DNA from: Phragmites australis
Lineage: Eukaryota; Streptophyta; Magnoliopsida; Poales; Poaceae
Direction of reading: 5' to 3'
Assembly: GCF_958298935.1 (NCBI RefSeq)
Contig: NC_084933.1
Coordinates: forward strand, 25,196,334-25,260,333
DNA length: 64,000 bases
Shown piece after piece: positions 11,372-25,149 of this stretch. Numbering within the stretch: the stretch's first letter is position 1; each line of letters begins with the position of its first letter. The notes below the pieces were generated by a model. That model made no database searches, had not been told where the DNA came from, and saw only the letters and a list, made by a program, of their open reading frames with translations. Made by a program: the position numbers and the translations under genes.

Positions 11372-14300
11372 CTATGATGTGCCCTTCTCGTTCTTCGTAG
11401 TCCGCAGTAGCTCTTTTGCCATTGCCGAGAAGGTCTGAGCACCATTAGCCATATCTGCAGCTCGAAGGTTAATGCCCTGTACAAATCACATTGGTAAATG
11501 TTAACCGTCTGGTTGTTGCCTGTCTTATCAGGCAATTATCAGGTACTGTGCCATGCAGTTCGATGTGGGCCTTATATTACAACAAAACTACATGGGTGGA
11601 GGTGGGGGGGGATGTAAGCATTTTACCTCCAACTTTTTCACGTTTTCCTGCAGCTTGTTCCCAATCATCTTTGGAACACTGGTTGAGTCCTGTTCATATA
11701 AACATGAAAAGATTGGTAAATGGTAATCAAACGTGGCAGCAAATTAGACTGTGCTTTATTCTATGCATTGCTTGCTCATATTGTCAGTAAATAAACATGT
11801 TCATCTACAAAAAATGTGTAGGTTTTGTGATACATTTTAGCTCATCAGTATGAATTGTATGATTAACCAGTGAAGACAAAAACTTGTAATGGTATGTCTT
11901 GCAATTCATAATGTTGATGATTCACTAGTGCTTCTATGCACTCACATCATTAGTTGCATATCCATACTTCATCTTTATCTGGTCAACTCGACTCACTGAT
12001 GGTTCCTCTTCAGGTTTGTTATTTCCCAACTTCACCTTTTCTTCTGTCCTGGGCTTCAACTTTCCTGCATATCCATAATTGACATAACACGTTTTTTATA
12101 GTTGATTCAGAATCTAATTTTACAAAGCCACAAAATGGATTACAAGTTCAGGACCATCTTATTATCATCCTCCACTGACCTCTAAGGGTTTGGAGTCCCT
12201 TACTGATTTTCTCTTTGCTTAGACCTGGGAAATGTGGTCCTTTCTGCTTATGTGTGTTGTCGTCAATGTCGATATCATCTTCACAGAGAAACATATAACC
12301 ATAAGTATATATAGACTGCTGTCCAAGTAAAAGCAAAATGATAACATATACCTATATCCAGCTCGATATTTTCATCATCCTTTAGTGAACTATTCCTTCT
12401 CTCAGACGGTGGAACGAAGTTGGCTGATGAAAATATTGAAGCCAGCTCTTGAGAAGTCGTTGCAATACATAGTTCATTGCCATTTGCATCACTCTCTTTC
12501 GCCTTGCTTCCTTTAGTATCTTTCATAATCATTCCAAACAGGCCCTATTGAGATCCATACTGCCATTGTCAGAAAACATAGGTAGATGGCTTCTAATTTT
12601 TCTATGATCAATTAATTACCTTTTTCTTTTCTTTAGGAGACTTCACTACATAGGAAGACTCTTCCCTGGGTGAGTTGTCTTTTCTGTATACTGTATTAAT
12701 GTTGTCCACGTGCCTGTGTATAAACCATAGTACTCTGATAACTATAAACAATCTTCAAAAAATAACTAATAGGAGTGGCTTGTAGGTGTTCAGCTCTAGA
12801 GTTAAAAATGAAATCATTTTTTTTTTGGAAAAATAAAGTTTTGTTAACTCTCATCGTTACATCAAGATGATACAACAGCATAAGAGTCACCCGGCCTCTG
12901 CATCTTTAAAATGCACACAGCCAAAAAAAATATGAAATCATTGGGTTAGGCATTGGCAATTATAGCAGTAGCTTAATCATGAAACCATGGGTCACTTTCG
13001 GGCCAGTACATGAAGTTCTCTACATGATCATCACTATCAAAATTACATACTAACCATGCGACACACTGCTAACATACCTGTAGGTGTCATTCAGACAGAG
13101 CGTAGAGAAAAAGTAGGTCTCCTCTCCACTAACCTGTACAATCGAACATATTATTTTTTTAAACTACAAATGAAATCTACATTCAAGTTAGTAGATAATG
13201 TCTTTTCAAAGAAATGAAGAGTTTGAGGAAAGGATGGTGCAGTACATACCAAGATGATTTCACCATCAGATGAACATGTTATGGAGCTAGTTGAACTCAA
13301 GTTTCTTGAGTACACAAAACCTCGTAAAGAGGCATCCTTCAACAAGGATAAGTCTGGCAGGGATCTACAGTTTCACAAGAAATAGATATGCCCATTGACG
13401 TCATTTTAATAGCCACAGACACATTGAAAACTTCAACTCAACCGTGGGCTCACCTTATTTCTATTTTCCCATTGGAGAAGACTAGTATTAGTCCGATTTC
13501 AGAAGAACTATGGATAAGAGAGGCGAAGCAACAACAACTGTTAAATTTCTTCTTATTGATTATCCTCTTTGTTCCCTGAATGGAGGATAACACCATAATA
13601 AATAACAGCAACTCACATAAAAGTTAAAAGAAAAACACAGATAATTAGAAATACAAATACCTGGATTGCATAGCTCAAGGAAAATAAGCGGATTGCATTT
13701 TCAGTGCAAAGTAACAATAATGATTCCTTAGATGATGTATCTTGGTTATCTGAAACTGATGCATCATCTGGCGATAACTCTGTCACGCACAATACATTAC
13801 AGGGCTTCAGAATGGCATAACAGTATGATAATACAATAATTAATTTTGATAACCAAAAAAATTGATAAGTATGGAAGGCCATGTAGCTCACCCAATATCT
13901 GCAACAGAAGGGCTTTTGAGGGTTTGTTTGTCTGAACTGGGTTGGCATTCAAAAGTTTTCCAGTTTCTTCCTCAAGAATAAAAATAGATGAATCTTCCAT
14001 AGCTATTATCAAAATGTCCTTGTCATATCCACTATGGCTATATATTTCGAATTGCAAAGAGGTGATTCCACCAGAGAGCCGACACTCGAACTGTTTTTGA
14101 TATAAGATAGTAGCATTTTCTATGTTGATAACCGATACCTGAAAACATGAATTTGGGGACATTATGGCACTGTGTTGTTTGTATATCTGGGTCCAAATAT
14201 TGAGCTTTAACAAAGCTGATCCACATATAAAGGAAGCAAAATTCATGAGATATATACTTGAAATATATCCTTTATCTGTACTATATAACCAGACACATAT

Positions 14301-17300
14301 TAATATCCGTGGCATTTGTTGTTGTGTGCAGTTTTTTGTGGCAGTCACGAGACTCTACAGTTGCTTTTTACATTTAATTTGCTAATCTTGTTTGTAACCA
14401 CTTAATTTTGCTACCTGTCGGTGAGGTAGCATAGCAACCGCATACTGATAATTGGTAGTTTTGATTCTTGTAGACAAACCAGTTTGGCTATATTTTGAAA
14501 CTGTGGCACAAACATATTGGTAAGAGAAACTAAGGAGTAAGGAGGTCACTTTATCTATGTAAATAAAAACAACATATGGTATTCAAGGCACCATAATAAT
14601 CCTTCAATCAGAAAATTCTGAAAAAAAAGGAGAAAATCCTAGAAATTATCTATGAATTGAGAGAAAACAAGCTAGCAAACACAACTGTATTTTCAAATCT
14701 AGCTGTTCAATCGCACGGACTATTCAGTTAGTTGACTAAATGGTGCCTAGGGATTAACAGTGGAGAATAATGGTGCCTAGGGATTAACAGTCGCATAAAA
14801 AACAACAGTGGAGAATATTTTGTACAAACAACAGATTACTTACAATTCCATTTTCTGTTCCAGCAGCAAAATGCTTCGATTTAGAGATAAAAGACGTTGC
14901 GGTTACAGCTCCTTTGAGCTTTATACTTCTGACATTGTAGTTATCCCCTTGCTTTGCTGTTGAATTAATGAGATTGAGTAAAGATATAGCATGTAAAAGC
15001 TTGAAAAATCTTAGGTTTCATGATGTCATGAAGAAAGGAGCATCATCCAAATGATAAGATCAAGAGGTGCCAATAATCCATTACAGAGCCTTTCATCCGT
15101 GAATGCTCTATACTAGTTGACTCTACATATTCCAACCAACCAAAACGAACAAAACTTACATCACTCTTAAGCAATGCAAGATTGTATTTCTTTTCTTTTG
15201 CAAAAAAAAAAAAATGCAGGACAACCCCAAATTATCTCATCTCTACTAATATAAATAAGCTCGAAAGGATAATTGCTACATTGCTCTTTAACTTTGAACA
15301 GAATGCATGAGATATTGACACCTTATAAATAAACTTTATGATTTTGATCGTGTTGAACTCAACTAATATAAGCCAAAAAGTAATGTTATGAAAAAAACAC
15401 CCTGACATTAGGCTAAAAAACGTGCCCCTCAGAAAAGACAATAACATAACACACATAATCCATTAGTTTCCATGTTCCACAATTTAAATTGAACAAGTAC
15501 ACATCTAATTGGTAAAGGTCAACATCTCACAATGATAGAATGCACGTTGTAGTGCAAACTCTTTCACACCAGCAAAACTTAACTACATAGTACCAAGATA
15601 GAAGCACGAACTACCAGCAGTGTGAGTAAATCAGTACCGTGTAAAAAGGCGAATATGTTATCGCTGGAGTCCTTTTTGAATGTGATTACACGGACCTAAA
15701 AGTAAGAGGAAAGAAGTTTTACTGCACTGCAAGTGTATCAAACACACAAGCTAGAAGACACCGTGTGGTCATGGAATAGCTTACCATTCCACTCCTATGT
15801 CCAGATATAAGAATGCTGGAGGACATATCAAACTGTAATGATGTGATAGGGTTGCCACTTGATGTATTGTCTTCATTCTGCACAATTATCAAGGAGTGGC
15901 TATTAGAATGAAGAAGTCAAACGTATTAATTCGTATGCAAATGCATAACTATGAAATGATTAGCAAATTTTTTGTGATTTGAAGCTACCTGCTGCTTTAT
16001 TGTAAAAATCTGCAGAAAAAGAGGACATGATGCATCCCAAAAGTTTATGGTTCCGTCGACATGTCCAGTTATATAGAGGTTCCGGGTCTTATGAATGTTG
16101 GTAAAACATGTTGCAGTCTGAGCTTTATCCTTCATTGAAAACAGCCATGGATATTTGGTGGCTAATGAAAAATAATCCTGTCCATCATTAAAAGATGAAG
16201 CTGTCTGATCAAAGAGGTCAAAGTTTTTTGCAAGAAATAATTACAAATCCATACATGCCTCATCCAAAGAAGCTAGGGCTGCAGGGCTACTTGTAAAAAA
16301 CTTTGCAACACTGATGCCCGAATCACCATAAGGTAGCTTCACAGATGAATGGCTTGGAAGTGTTGGTGGTGATCTAGACTGAGAGTGAAGGAGGTAGCGC
16401 TCAATTTCTGAATCATCGTATAAACAAATCTGACCAGATTTCAACAAGAGAACAAGAACACTTTGTCTGTGATTGTTTGGGTCACTAAGCCCGGTAACAA
16501 GTTCCATTCCTTGGCAAGTTTCAGCGAGAGGCAACATCATCTTTACAATACGCGATTCACTCTCTTCGTTTAGAATCAGAACCTGTTCATAAAACACCAA
16601 ACGGAAAGTTCAACAAAGATGCAATTCCTACTGAACAGAAACAGTCAATACATATAATCCATGCAAGCCATCAAAATATTTTATATATAGGAAAAAAAAG
16701 TAGCTCCAGCAATGTACAGAAGGGGGCAATTTTGACGTGTTTCTGGAAAGTAACAACAACTTCATGGTCTGCGTAGATCAGCATTTACTTTAAGTGGCCT
16801 CCATAATATTTCAATTTTCAGAACAGTCAGCCTTAAAACCAGTAGACCATCCAGTCTAAACTGGTCTGTATTGGTTGCTAAAGCCCCAAAGTGTTAGATA
16901 AAGAAGCAAAATCTTAAGACTTATATGAGACAAAATAAAATTAGTATCTTCTGACTACTTGATAATTCTTTTACTAATATTCCTCACTGACAAATGAACA
17001 AATTATCACTTGACCATGATGCAAGTTCCAGTTACTCAAACGTAATCTGAGAAAACAATATACAGAGGGAAAATAACATGGCACTAGAAATTTATGGCAG
17101 TGGACAATCTATAAACTATTATGTGAGCAATAGTTCAGTATTTCTTTTGCTAAAAGAAGTCCAGTGTTTCCACCTGAAATAGGTGCCCATGATCAGTGAA
17201 CCCATTGATATACAAACGACCAGCCTTTCCATCGCTAGCGACCCATCGCAAAGAGACTATTGGCACCTTATCTAGCTTGTATCCTAGGTTAAGCCTCTGA

Positions 17301-20300
17301 AGAGGTAGATTCTGACTGGCCATTGATGAGGAATTTTGTGCACTTGGAACCTCAGGAATGGCCCAAACATATATATCTCCGTTGTCATACCCAATAGCAA
17401 TTTTGCTTCCCTTGGCACAAACCCAGCATGCTGATGTTACAGTTTTAGCCTCCTGGTGTGATTGCTGCTGCATAGTTTTACCAGATATGGATACCGCTTT
17501 GCTTGCTTTAATATCCCACAAAGTCATAATCCCATCTCTGAAGATAATGAGCATCCTGAGCAGAAGAGTGTACCTTAATGAGACATTTTATATGTTTACA
17601 AATAGTGGTATTTAAGACCAACAAGGATACTAGATGGACTAAAAAAATGCAATTGTTAAACCTAAATTAGGAGATATGTCAGAGTACTAGGAAGAACCAA
17701 CCTGTTATATTCAGCCAAAGGCTGTGGCAATACAAATACAACTTCTACCTCATTACCAGTATTGACTGCAGAACCTTCACCAAATAGAAAACAAAATGAG
17801 TCTGAATTTGATGTTACGCTTCAATTTATGGCTGCTCTTATAGGAATAATTATAATTCTCTACTGTAAAGTTGGTTTCTGAAAAATGAACCGATACCTGA
17901 AGAGTATACACTAAAATTGAGACAGATTGACAAAGTTGAGTATGCTTCTAGCGTAGCAACAACTTACCATAAGATTCAGCGAACGGAATCCAGTATGGCA
18001 TGTCAGATAGGCATCTTTGAGCCAAGTCAAGCTTCAAGAGGGACACACTTCCAGAACAATCTCCTACATATCTACCAAACGCAACATGCTCATTAGAGAC
18101 TAAATCCTTCGTGATCGATGCACTCGGTAACCACTATTACTCACATGTAGAAGCTTTTATGTAGCACAGAAATCGCAGTGATTTCCTTTTCAAAAGGGTG
18201 CACATAACACAGCTTCTTTGTGTCGATGTCCCAAACCTGCAAAACACGATGCCTTACCGATTAACAACACATGGAAATGAGAGTATCGAATATACTCCGT
18301 GTACCAAAAAAAAACTTGCCTCGATCTGGTTCTGGGTGTTGACATTGAGGAGAACCCCTTGGCCCTCGGCAAACTGAAACGGAACAGCGGGGTGAGTCGC
18401 AACCAAATCTTGCAGCGCGGCATTCGACTCGCAAATTAAGCAATGGAATTGGAGACGGTACCCGCAAGAACCTGGACGGGAGCGGTGCGGGGGACTGGAG
18501 CAGCGCCTGCGTGTTGTCGCGGCCGAACAGCTTGACCTGCCCATTCCTGCAAGCGCGCAGCAGAGCGCGTCGGCGACGGTGGAAAAGCAGGAGACAACTG
18601 GAAGCGGAAGGGAGCGAGGCGATGGCCGTGTTGCTACCTGGTGGCGACGGCTAGGACGTGTAGGACGGGGTCGTAGGCGAGGAGGGCGGCGTCGGCGGGG
18701 ACGCCGTAGTGGAAGGCAAGCCGCGGGCTCACGTCCTCCGCGCGCAGGCTGCTGATGCCGCCGATGCATTTCTGTTTTTAACTTAACGTTTGAGAACACA
18801 AATAAAAAGTGCTTCCATAGAATAGTGGTAGTGCGAGTTCGATCCTCGCCGGGAGCTCTTCCTATTTCCATTTATTTTTCTTGGCGCACTAATTTCATCC
18901 TTTTTTTTGCGAAACATTAATTTTATTTTATTCTTTATTAACTGAATTTATTTTGAGGCCAGTCCCACTGTTAAGTTACTTACTGCACCTCTGCGGAAGT
19001 ATTGGAGTGCTTATTTGTTGGGAAAATATTAGATGTAAATGGGTTACTTGGTGCAAACATGCAAATATCAAGCTTTCACCATCGGATCTGATTCGAATCG
19101 AAAGCCGATGTTCATCCTATTTAGACGTAATTGTCTAAGTTTTGCTGTTGTTTGGGGAGGGTTTGTGTAAAAGGATTCATTTGATGAGGGAATCCCGCTC
19201 ACATAGACACGGGCCATTAGATCAGAACTTGATGGTGAGAGTTTGATTGTACAATTACACCAGATAGCCCATACACCTGATAATTCTCCGCTATACACCA
19301 ATTTAATGCACTACCTTAAAAAACAAGCATAGATATTTTTGCATTGCCAAACCAAAGATGCTTGAACTGATAGCCACATGGCCGAATGCGACTCGATGCA
19401 AAGCCAGCGTGCGTTACGTTGAAGCCAGCATAGGAATAAGCGAATCTCGTTGATCTCGAAGAACCGTCCAGATTTTTTTTATCTAAACCCTCTGTATCAC
19501 ACTAATCCATGTACTCTGATACTCTACATCTGACCTCGTCAATGCAAATTCTTATCCATCTCGATCGCCTTTAACAACTACCATGCTTGCGCTCAACGTT
19601 CTATTCCTGCGGATCAGCTTTTTATAGTTTTGCTTTCACCACAGGTAAGAATCATTTCTGCTGGGTGAAAAAACAATGCATTCCATAACAATATACTAGT
19701 ACTAGTTGCTCGGCATTAATTCTCCACATGGTCTTCCGTGCCGCCTTAATTTCCTGGGTGATCTCTGACATGCAAAATGTTTGAAATTTGAACGGAGGTG
19801 CAAACGAAAACATATCTCTGTCGAGTATTACAAGCCATACGGCGTCCACGAGGCAACATTCTTTTTCTTGTTTCCACAGGAGAAAATGGTTAAAGAAGAA
19901 TAACGGAAAGTGACACTTTAAAGAAGCAATTTCGGTTCCTGAAAATTTTGAGAAATGTGTGTGCAAATCTAATTAGGTTGGAGGGTGTGGTTAGATGAGA
20001 TAGAGTTATCTGTGTCTTAGTAGATAGGATGATACAATTTTTTGTTTAGTTAGAAATAATTGGATAAATCAATTTTTTTAATTAGATAGATGTGATAAAT
20101 TGAGTTAATCGTGATGGTTTTTTTTGACAAACATCCCAGTTTATACATATCATATTTATATGTATTACGTGTTTGAATTTGTTTAAACTAAAATTAAATT
20201 TAAAAAATATCATATAAAATGATAAAAATACATATAAATAAAGCATTCCAAAAGAACTAATTTTTTCATCAAATAATCTAGGATTCAAAATAATTATAGA

Positions 20301-21171
20301 AATTATTAAGCCACATGAGAGGAATATTAATTATTTTTTCATTTTTTTATAATTTTTAGGCCTTAAAAATTACTAAATTTTCTAAGAATAACCCTCTTTT
20401 GATATATTTTTTTTAAAATTTACTAGGATATTCAGTAAATCTTTTTAAAATAGATCCATCTGAATTATAGAATTAAAAAAAGTTTCATTATTTATAGAGC
20501 AAGAGAAAGAGCGAAGAAAAACATTAGAAACGGACTGGTACCGTTCATCTGACCCCACCAGTCATCGGCTTGAATGGGGTGAGAGTCGCGGACGAGTACG
20601 AGCGGACAAAACACCTGACGGGTTCGTTCGGCTTTTTTTTTTTTTTTTTTTTTTTGAGAGAGATTAGCTCATTCAAGTGTTGAGAGAATATTAGATGACC
20701 CTATTCACTCATACCCATAAACCAAATAGTAAGCAAGTCCAATAGAACCATCCCACCCACCTCATACGTCGAAACAAACGCACCCATCTCTGTCTAGTGT
20801 CGCAAGTCATCGGCACGGCGTCTACGAGGCAACATTCTTTTTGTTGTTTCCACAGGAGAAAATGGTTAAAGAAGAATAACCGAAAGTGATACTTTAAAGA
20901 AGCGATTTCAGTTCCTGAAAATTTTGAGAAATATATGTGCAAATCTGACTAGCGCAGAAAGACCATTCCAGGATTCCCGGTCAGCCCCAAATTTCATCTG
21001 CATGTTTTGCTTAGTTCTCATCTAAATACTCCACAGTACCACACGACACGAACCAAGAACTTAGTATCAAAAGGGAAAGCAAACTGGAAACCGTGAAAGC
21101 ACGGATGGGAGAGATCGAGACAGAGACGGTACCTTCTTGGAGGCCTTCTCGACGAGCTTCTTGACGAACAT
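11372..21171 (-). CDS. Tomosyn/Lgl-like WD40 SNARE-interacting protein, 24 exons, about 1032 aa
   Basis: Minus-strand exons: 21171-21133, 18771-18638, 18546-18462, 18373-18320, 18236-18145, 18071-17968, 17774-17702, 17555-17174, 16582-16255 or 16259, 16200 or 16204-15989, 15877-15785, 15695-15638, 14956-14844, 14138-13892, 13779-13661, 13575-13454, 13364-13250, 13133-13078, 12713-12620, 12544-12352, 12278-12180, 12064-11946, 11689-11627, 11476-11372. They sum to 3099 nt. The N terminus [13 protein letters not shown] and then [18 protein letters not shown] and NQIEVWDID match plant tomosyn-type proteins. WD-like segments follow; the last exons are Lys-rich with a short SNARE-like tail ([19 protein letters not shown]). 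Family role: binding plasma-membrane syntaxins to regulate exocytosis. Intron 1 is 2.4 kb and repeat-rich. Intron 4 appears to be GC-AG. The exon 9/10 junction has two possible solutions. Confidence 0.88.
12819..12931 (-). mobile_element. Short poly(A) retroposon fragment in a tomosyn intron
   Basis: The 11 bases ATGAAATCATT occur at 12808-12818 and 12932-12942, directly flanking the segment. On the minus strand the insert reads through 'tgatgtaacgatgagagtt' and ends with a short A tail (the T run at 12817-12826 on the plus strand). This is the structure of a heavily 5'-truncated LINE or SINE copy. It lies in the intron between exons 18 (13133-13078) and 19 (12713-12620), in the same orientation as the gene. 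Confidence 0.65.
19786..20950. repeat. Diverged direct repeat pair in tomosyn intron 1
   Basis: About 185 bp at 19786-19975 and 20767-20950 are near-identical; both contain 'gaggcaacattctttt', 'ggagaaaatggttaaagaag' and 'cctgaaaattttgagaaat'. The intervening 790 bp is AT-rich and ends with a T run near 20632-20655. This may be an old duplication, or repeats bracketing a decayed element; no TG...CA termini are clear. Confidence 0.5.
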
Positions 21172-21560
21172 GGCCGATCGATCCACGGCGAAGACGACGA
21201 TGAAGGCAAACGCAGCAGGGCACCCCGCCACAGACCGATGGGCAACGGCCAAGATCGGTGACTTCTGCAGTACAAGAAGCAGGCAGCAGTTGCCAACTTC
21301 TCGTTTAGGACGGGATCGAGGAGGAGACCGGGAACGAGGCTGACGACGGCAAGGCAAAAGCTGGGAGAGGGATTGCGTGGCGTTGGGGGTGGCAGGCCGG
21401 GGAGGAGGAGTAGTTTGCGCTTGGAGGGCAGTTGAGGATTAGGTTGGTTTCTCCTGTGCTGTGTACACTGTCTCTTCTGAACTTGTGAAGACTGAGTGAG
21501 AGAAGGGGGTTTAAAAAGAAGATGGCGAGGACACTAGGGCCGAGCCCACCACAACCGACA
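21172..21560 (-). promoter_or_regulatory. Probable 5' leader and promoter of the tomosyn-like gene
   Basis: This GC-rich stretch lies directly upstream (minus strand) of the ATG at 21171-21169. A 'ttttaaa' element sits near 21510 on the minus strand and could serve as a TATA-like site. Assignment rests on position only. Confidence 0.3.
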
Positions 21561-23743
21561 GAGTAACTCGCCTCCAGTGCTCAACGTGGGAGCCATCGAC
21601 CCGGCGCAATCAGATACGGGCACTTGGCATCGCCTCTGACGTTACCGGCAGACAGAAAAATGTTTGGATCACGATGTGCCTTTCCTCGAGGCTCCCTTCA
21701 TGCCAGTTCGTAAAGGGTAACGTGCTACCGAAGCAGTTTGCTGCTGTTGCTGCTGCTGCACCTTGAGAGAAACAGCGTACGGAAGGTACAAAACATGACG
21801 AGGTGAAAGAAGCATGGAGCCGGGATGTGTCTGAGGCACAGCAAATTCAGTAGTTGCTAGTTTTGTAGCGCCTGATGCGGCAATGTCTGAAGACCATTTG
21901 GTGCTGAACCATATCAACGGAGGCCAGATTTGTCAAGCACCAACTGCTGTGCAAGCGGATGGATCTGCGTGCAGTTAAGGCGTAGGAATGTGCAGATCGG
22001 CTGCAGCCTGCAGATCTTAAAAAGTAAACGATCGGATGGGTCTCTGTGGGGCAGAGACATCATAGGCCACCGGCCACGATGGTCGGCCGGTGCCAACAAG
22101 TTTCAGAATGGATTCTTCTGCGTTTCTACTCTACGTGCTGTCCTATGGCTGCATCAAGGACCCGGATGAGGCACTGAGGGATGGTGGTAAGGTGCAGTAC
22201 TTGGCTACTAGATAATCTGGTCTGGATTGCCATGGTCGACATGGTCTCCACTGGGTTAGCTGTACAAGGAGTCAAGGACGGACCGGCCACCAGCAAGTGT
22301 GTTGTGCTGCACAAGATCAGCTTTCTACTTGATCTGACAGGGTTGGTCCGGTAGATCGGGCAAGTTTGCCTAGTTCACGTGACAAGCTTCTGTTGTTGGT
22401 CGATCGATTTCAGTTCTCGCTAAATGTTCGATGCATCAAATGAGGGGGAAAAGAAAGATACAGTAGAGTAAAATGCACGGAAAATTAGTTAAACTCGAGC
22501 TTCAACTAAGGCTCGGACTAGATCTACCAGAACGATGATTCTGGTAGAATTCGAACGAAATCAAACTGGTAAATAAACAGTGTTTCATTTTGTAGGACAC
22601 AGTAGGGTCACGCGCGAGAAAAATGCTGAAGAGAGCGGAGAGACAAACTAGGGCAAAAGAGTAAAAAAAGACCGTTAAATATGCATGCATGCCTTATATT
22701 CTGATATAAGTATGCATGACTTATATATTTTTGAAATGGCGGAGTGGTAAGATATTTATAGTCTTAAACTCGTTAACTAGCCATTGCTTCAATGATTCAA
22801 CTTTATTGTAAACATCGGATGGTCCGATGCTTGTACTACTGTTGTCACCGGATCATCCGATGTGTATGACCTCAAAAAACTAGCCGTTAAAACTCACTTA
22901 GAATCATATCTGAATATCAGATTGTCCGATGTATAATTTATCTTTATCATTGGACTATATGATGTGTATACTTGAGTCTGATCGGGTTAACTTCTTTACT
23001 ATTCAACTATCTGGTGTATTGATCTTTTGATCACCGAACATTCTGTTATGTATAACTTCATCTTCTCTGGATTCTGAAGAACACTCATGTGTGCACCATC
23101 TTTTTATCACCAGACCTTCTGGTGTATTGATTTTCAGTCTTCGATAGTTACAGAGCTTCTATTAAATACTTCGGTGTACACTGATTCTGATCATCAGATC
23201 TTCTGGTGAGTATAATCTCATTTCAACTCAATTTTTTATCCTTTTGTAAAATGCTCAGGTTGTACACTTGTGGTATCACCGAACTATTCGGTGTAGTTAT
23301 TTTTCGTATGACTTCTTTAATTCAATCAAATTTTATCCTAAGTTCGATGACTCCTTCATATATTACATATATGAGATATATTAATCATATATTATTGACA
23401 AACATGTTAGTTCCAATAAATATGATATTATTAATCATTAAAATTACAATTATAGATTAAAAGGATCATTTTTGCTGTAAGAGTGAACGTGATGACTTAT
23501 TTACCTCCTCAACTATTATAAGAAAATAAATAGATCTTTGACAAGACGGAGCCATCTTCATCTGAAAAGGGCTCATAAAAGATGAAGTGAGCACACATCC
23601 AGGTAAACTATCACAGGGTGAAGATGAGTAGAAGCTTCCTCGTCCATAATTCACGCATAACACACCAGAGGCAATTACACGTTATTTCAAAAAAAGATCA
23701 AATAATATGATTTGGACAGATCCATATTAGTTTAAGGGACGCC
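21561..23743. other. Intergenic, no intact gene; holds CCGGAT-type repeats
   Basis: No gene is recognised. From about 22800 to 23310 short palindromic phrases recur: 'atcggatggtccgatg', 'ccggatcatccgatgtgtat', 'cagattgtccgatgtat', 'ccgaactattcggtgta'. The design resembles the CCGGAGTATCCGG repeats near 55-56 kb and the TCGGAACTTCCGAT phrases near 38 kb, so these are probably relatives of one repeat superfamily. A small 'gctgctgttgctgctgctgc' run lies at 21738-21757. Confidence 0.4.
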
Positions 23744-24417
23744 TACGTAATCACGCCCACGGTAGGAAAAGGCATCCTCCAGTGTTCCATACTTCCATTC
23801 TGCAGGTCATAAATCATAACACCCCTCAAGTCATGCCCTCGAGAACTAATATATTTTCCGTTGTGTCAACCGATGGGTCGTCAGGTGGATAAACAAGCGG
23901 AGTGGTTTTGACCAAGGAACACCACATGGTCCTGAAAGGCTGTATCTAATTTCAATTCTGTAATGCTACACCTCTCAAGATCAACCCTGCTAATTGTAAC
24001 CTTGACGTTTCTGGGACATTTTTCCCAAGTGCATGCAAGGCATACCTGAACTTCCAAAAGATCACCCCCACGGTGTTGATACAAGGTACTCCGTGGGCCA
24101 CAAGTTAACTCCTTTACTCTCCCTTCTGGCAATGATCAATTTGTGTTTCAGCTCACAAGATCCATCGACATCCCACTCGTCAATCATCCCGTGCATCGTC
24201 ACCGTGTAAAGTCGGTGTAACTGTCTTCACTCCTTTTCATAGTTGAAGCCACGGGTGGCTGACAGGGCGGGAGGCCAGTGGCCGCGGCCGCCGAGCGCCA
24301 GGTGGCGCAGACGGCCGAGAATGCGAGCGCGGCGCGGTGCAGGGCCTCGAAGAGGAGATCGGCCAGGAGGTCCGCCCAGCCGGAGCTTGCGCGGTGCTCT
24401 GCCATCGCGGTATGCAC
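23744..24417 (-). pseudogene. Broken F-box / DUF295 protein gene
   Basis: On the minus strand, 24417-24270 encodes an F-box-like N terminus (WADLLADLLFEALHRAA, then VCATWRSAA). Between 24132 and 23883 another frame encodes a DUF295-like C-terminal stretch (VDLERCSITELKLDTAF, HVVFLGQNHSACLS), ended by a stop. After that stop a further frame gives YISSRGHDLRGVMIYDLQNG and SMEHWRMPFP, the usual end of this grass family. The middle of the domain is missing and the pieces are in different frames or separated by stops, so no full protein can be made. F-box/DUF295 genes are a large, fast-turnover family in grasses and pseudogenes are common. Confidence 0.7.
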
Positions 24418-25149
24418 GCTGCGCGCGTACCATGTCTCGACGGATCCTCGGCACAGTCCGATTCAGATTCAGACAGGAGTCGTCGTCCTTCCGTTAGGAC
24501 ACTAGCCAAGGAACAATCAAGCTGAACGTGCAGAATTCGATCCATCTCCGATTCGGACAGGAGTCCGTCCGTCAATAGACTCGTAACGATGATAATGCTC
24601 TGTTCTGAACTTGCGATAGATTAGCTTCGCAGGACAGTCCGCTTGGTTGCGCATGCTGAATCAGGCCAATCTATCGAAGAATATGGACCGGTCAATCACG
24701 GACATCATGGTTGAGATCACAGATGGATAAAACCCATCGAGAGCAAAAAGGGCTAGCCGACCAGTTTTAACTGCATCTTTGACGTTCTAACATGTCACTC
24801 TCGTCTTGCCGGTGGGAGATGCTAAACCGGGGAAGAGTCTGCTTAGAACTTGCTCCTCAGTTTGTCTTGTAGAAAAACGGAGAAAGAGACATAGCAAACC
24901 ATGGAATACACATGAAAAAAGAAAAGAAAAAACTGCTGATGGCGACAAAGGGAAAGATAGGAGCCGTTGGTTTTCCTTCTTCAATGAAGTGAATGATTCG
25001 TTTGACTAACAAAGTTTTATTTGACATGGCAAATTCTCCATTTTTTCATTCTTCTATGAAGTGCACGACAACATTACCAATAAGAATAAGCAAAATATTG
25101 TTATACCACTCACACTTGATAGCCTCTACGAATCATTCAAGATCACAAG
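24418..25149. other. Intergenic, nothing recognised
   Basis: A repeated 'gattc(a)gattcagacaggagtc' phrase occurs near 24461 and 24549. Otherwise I see no gene or defined element. Confidence 0.3.

Noticed and set aside
16200..16260. Calling the exon 9/10 tomosyn junction definitely GC-AG
   Set aside because: A canonical solution (GCAT|GTATGG to gacag|CTTC) keeps the frame equally well, so the site stays ambiguous.
18818..18860. tRNA-like T-arm 'gagttcgatcctcgc' near 18837 in tomosyn intron 1
   Set aside because: Only the T-arm and a weak A-box-like stretch are present; no acceptor or anticodon stem closes, so I do not call a tRNA gene. It may be another worn SINE.
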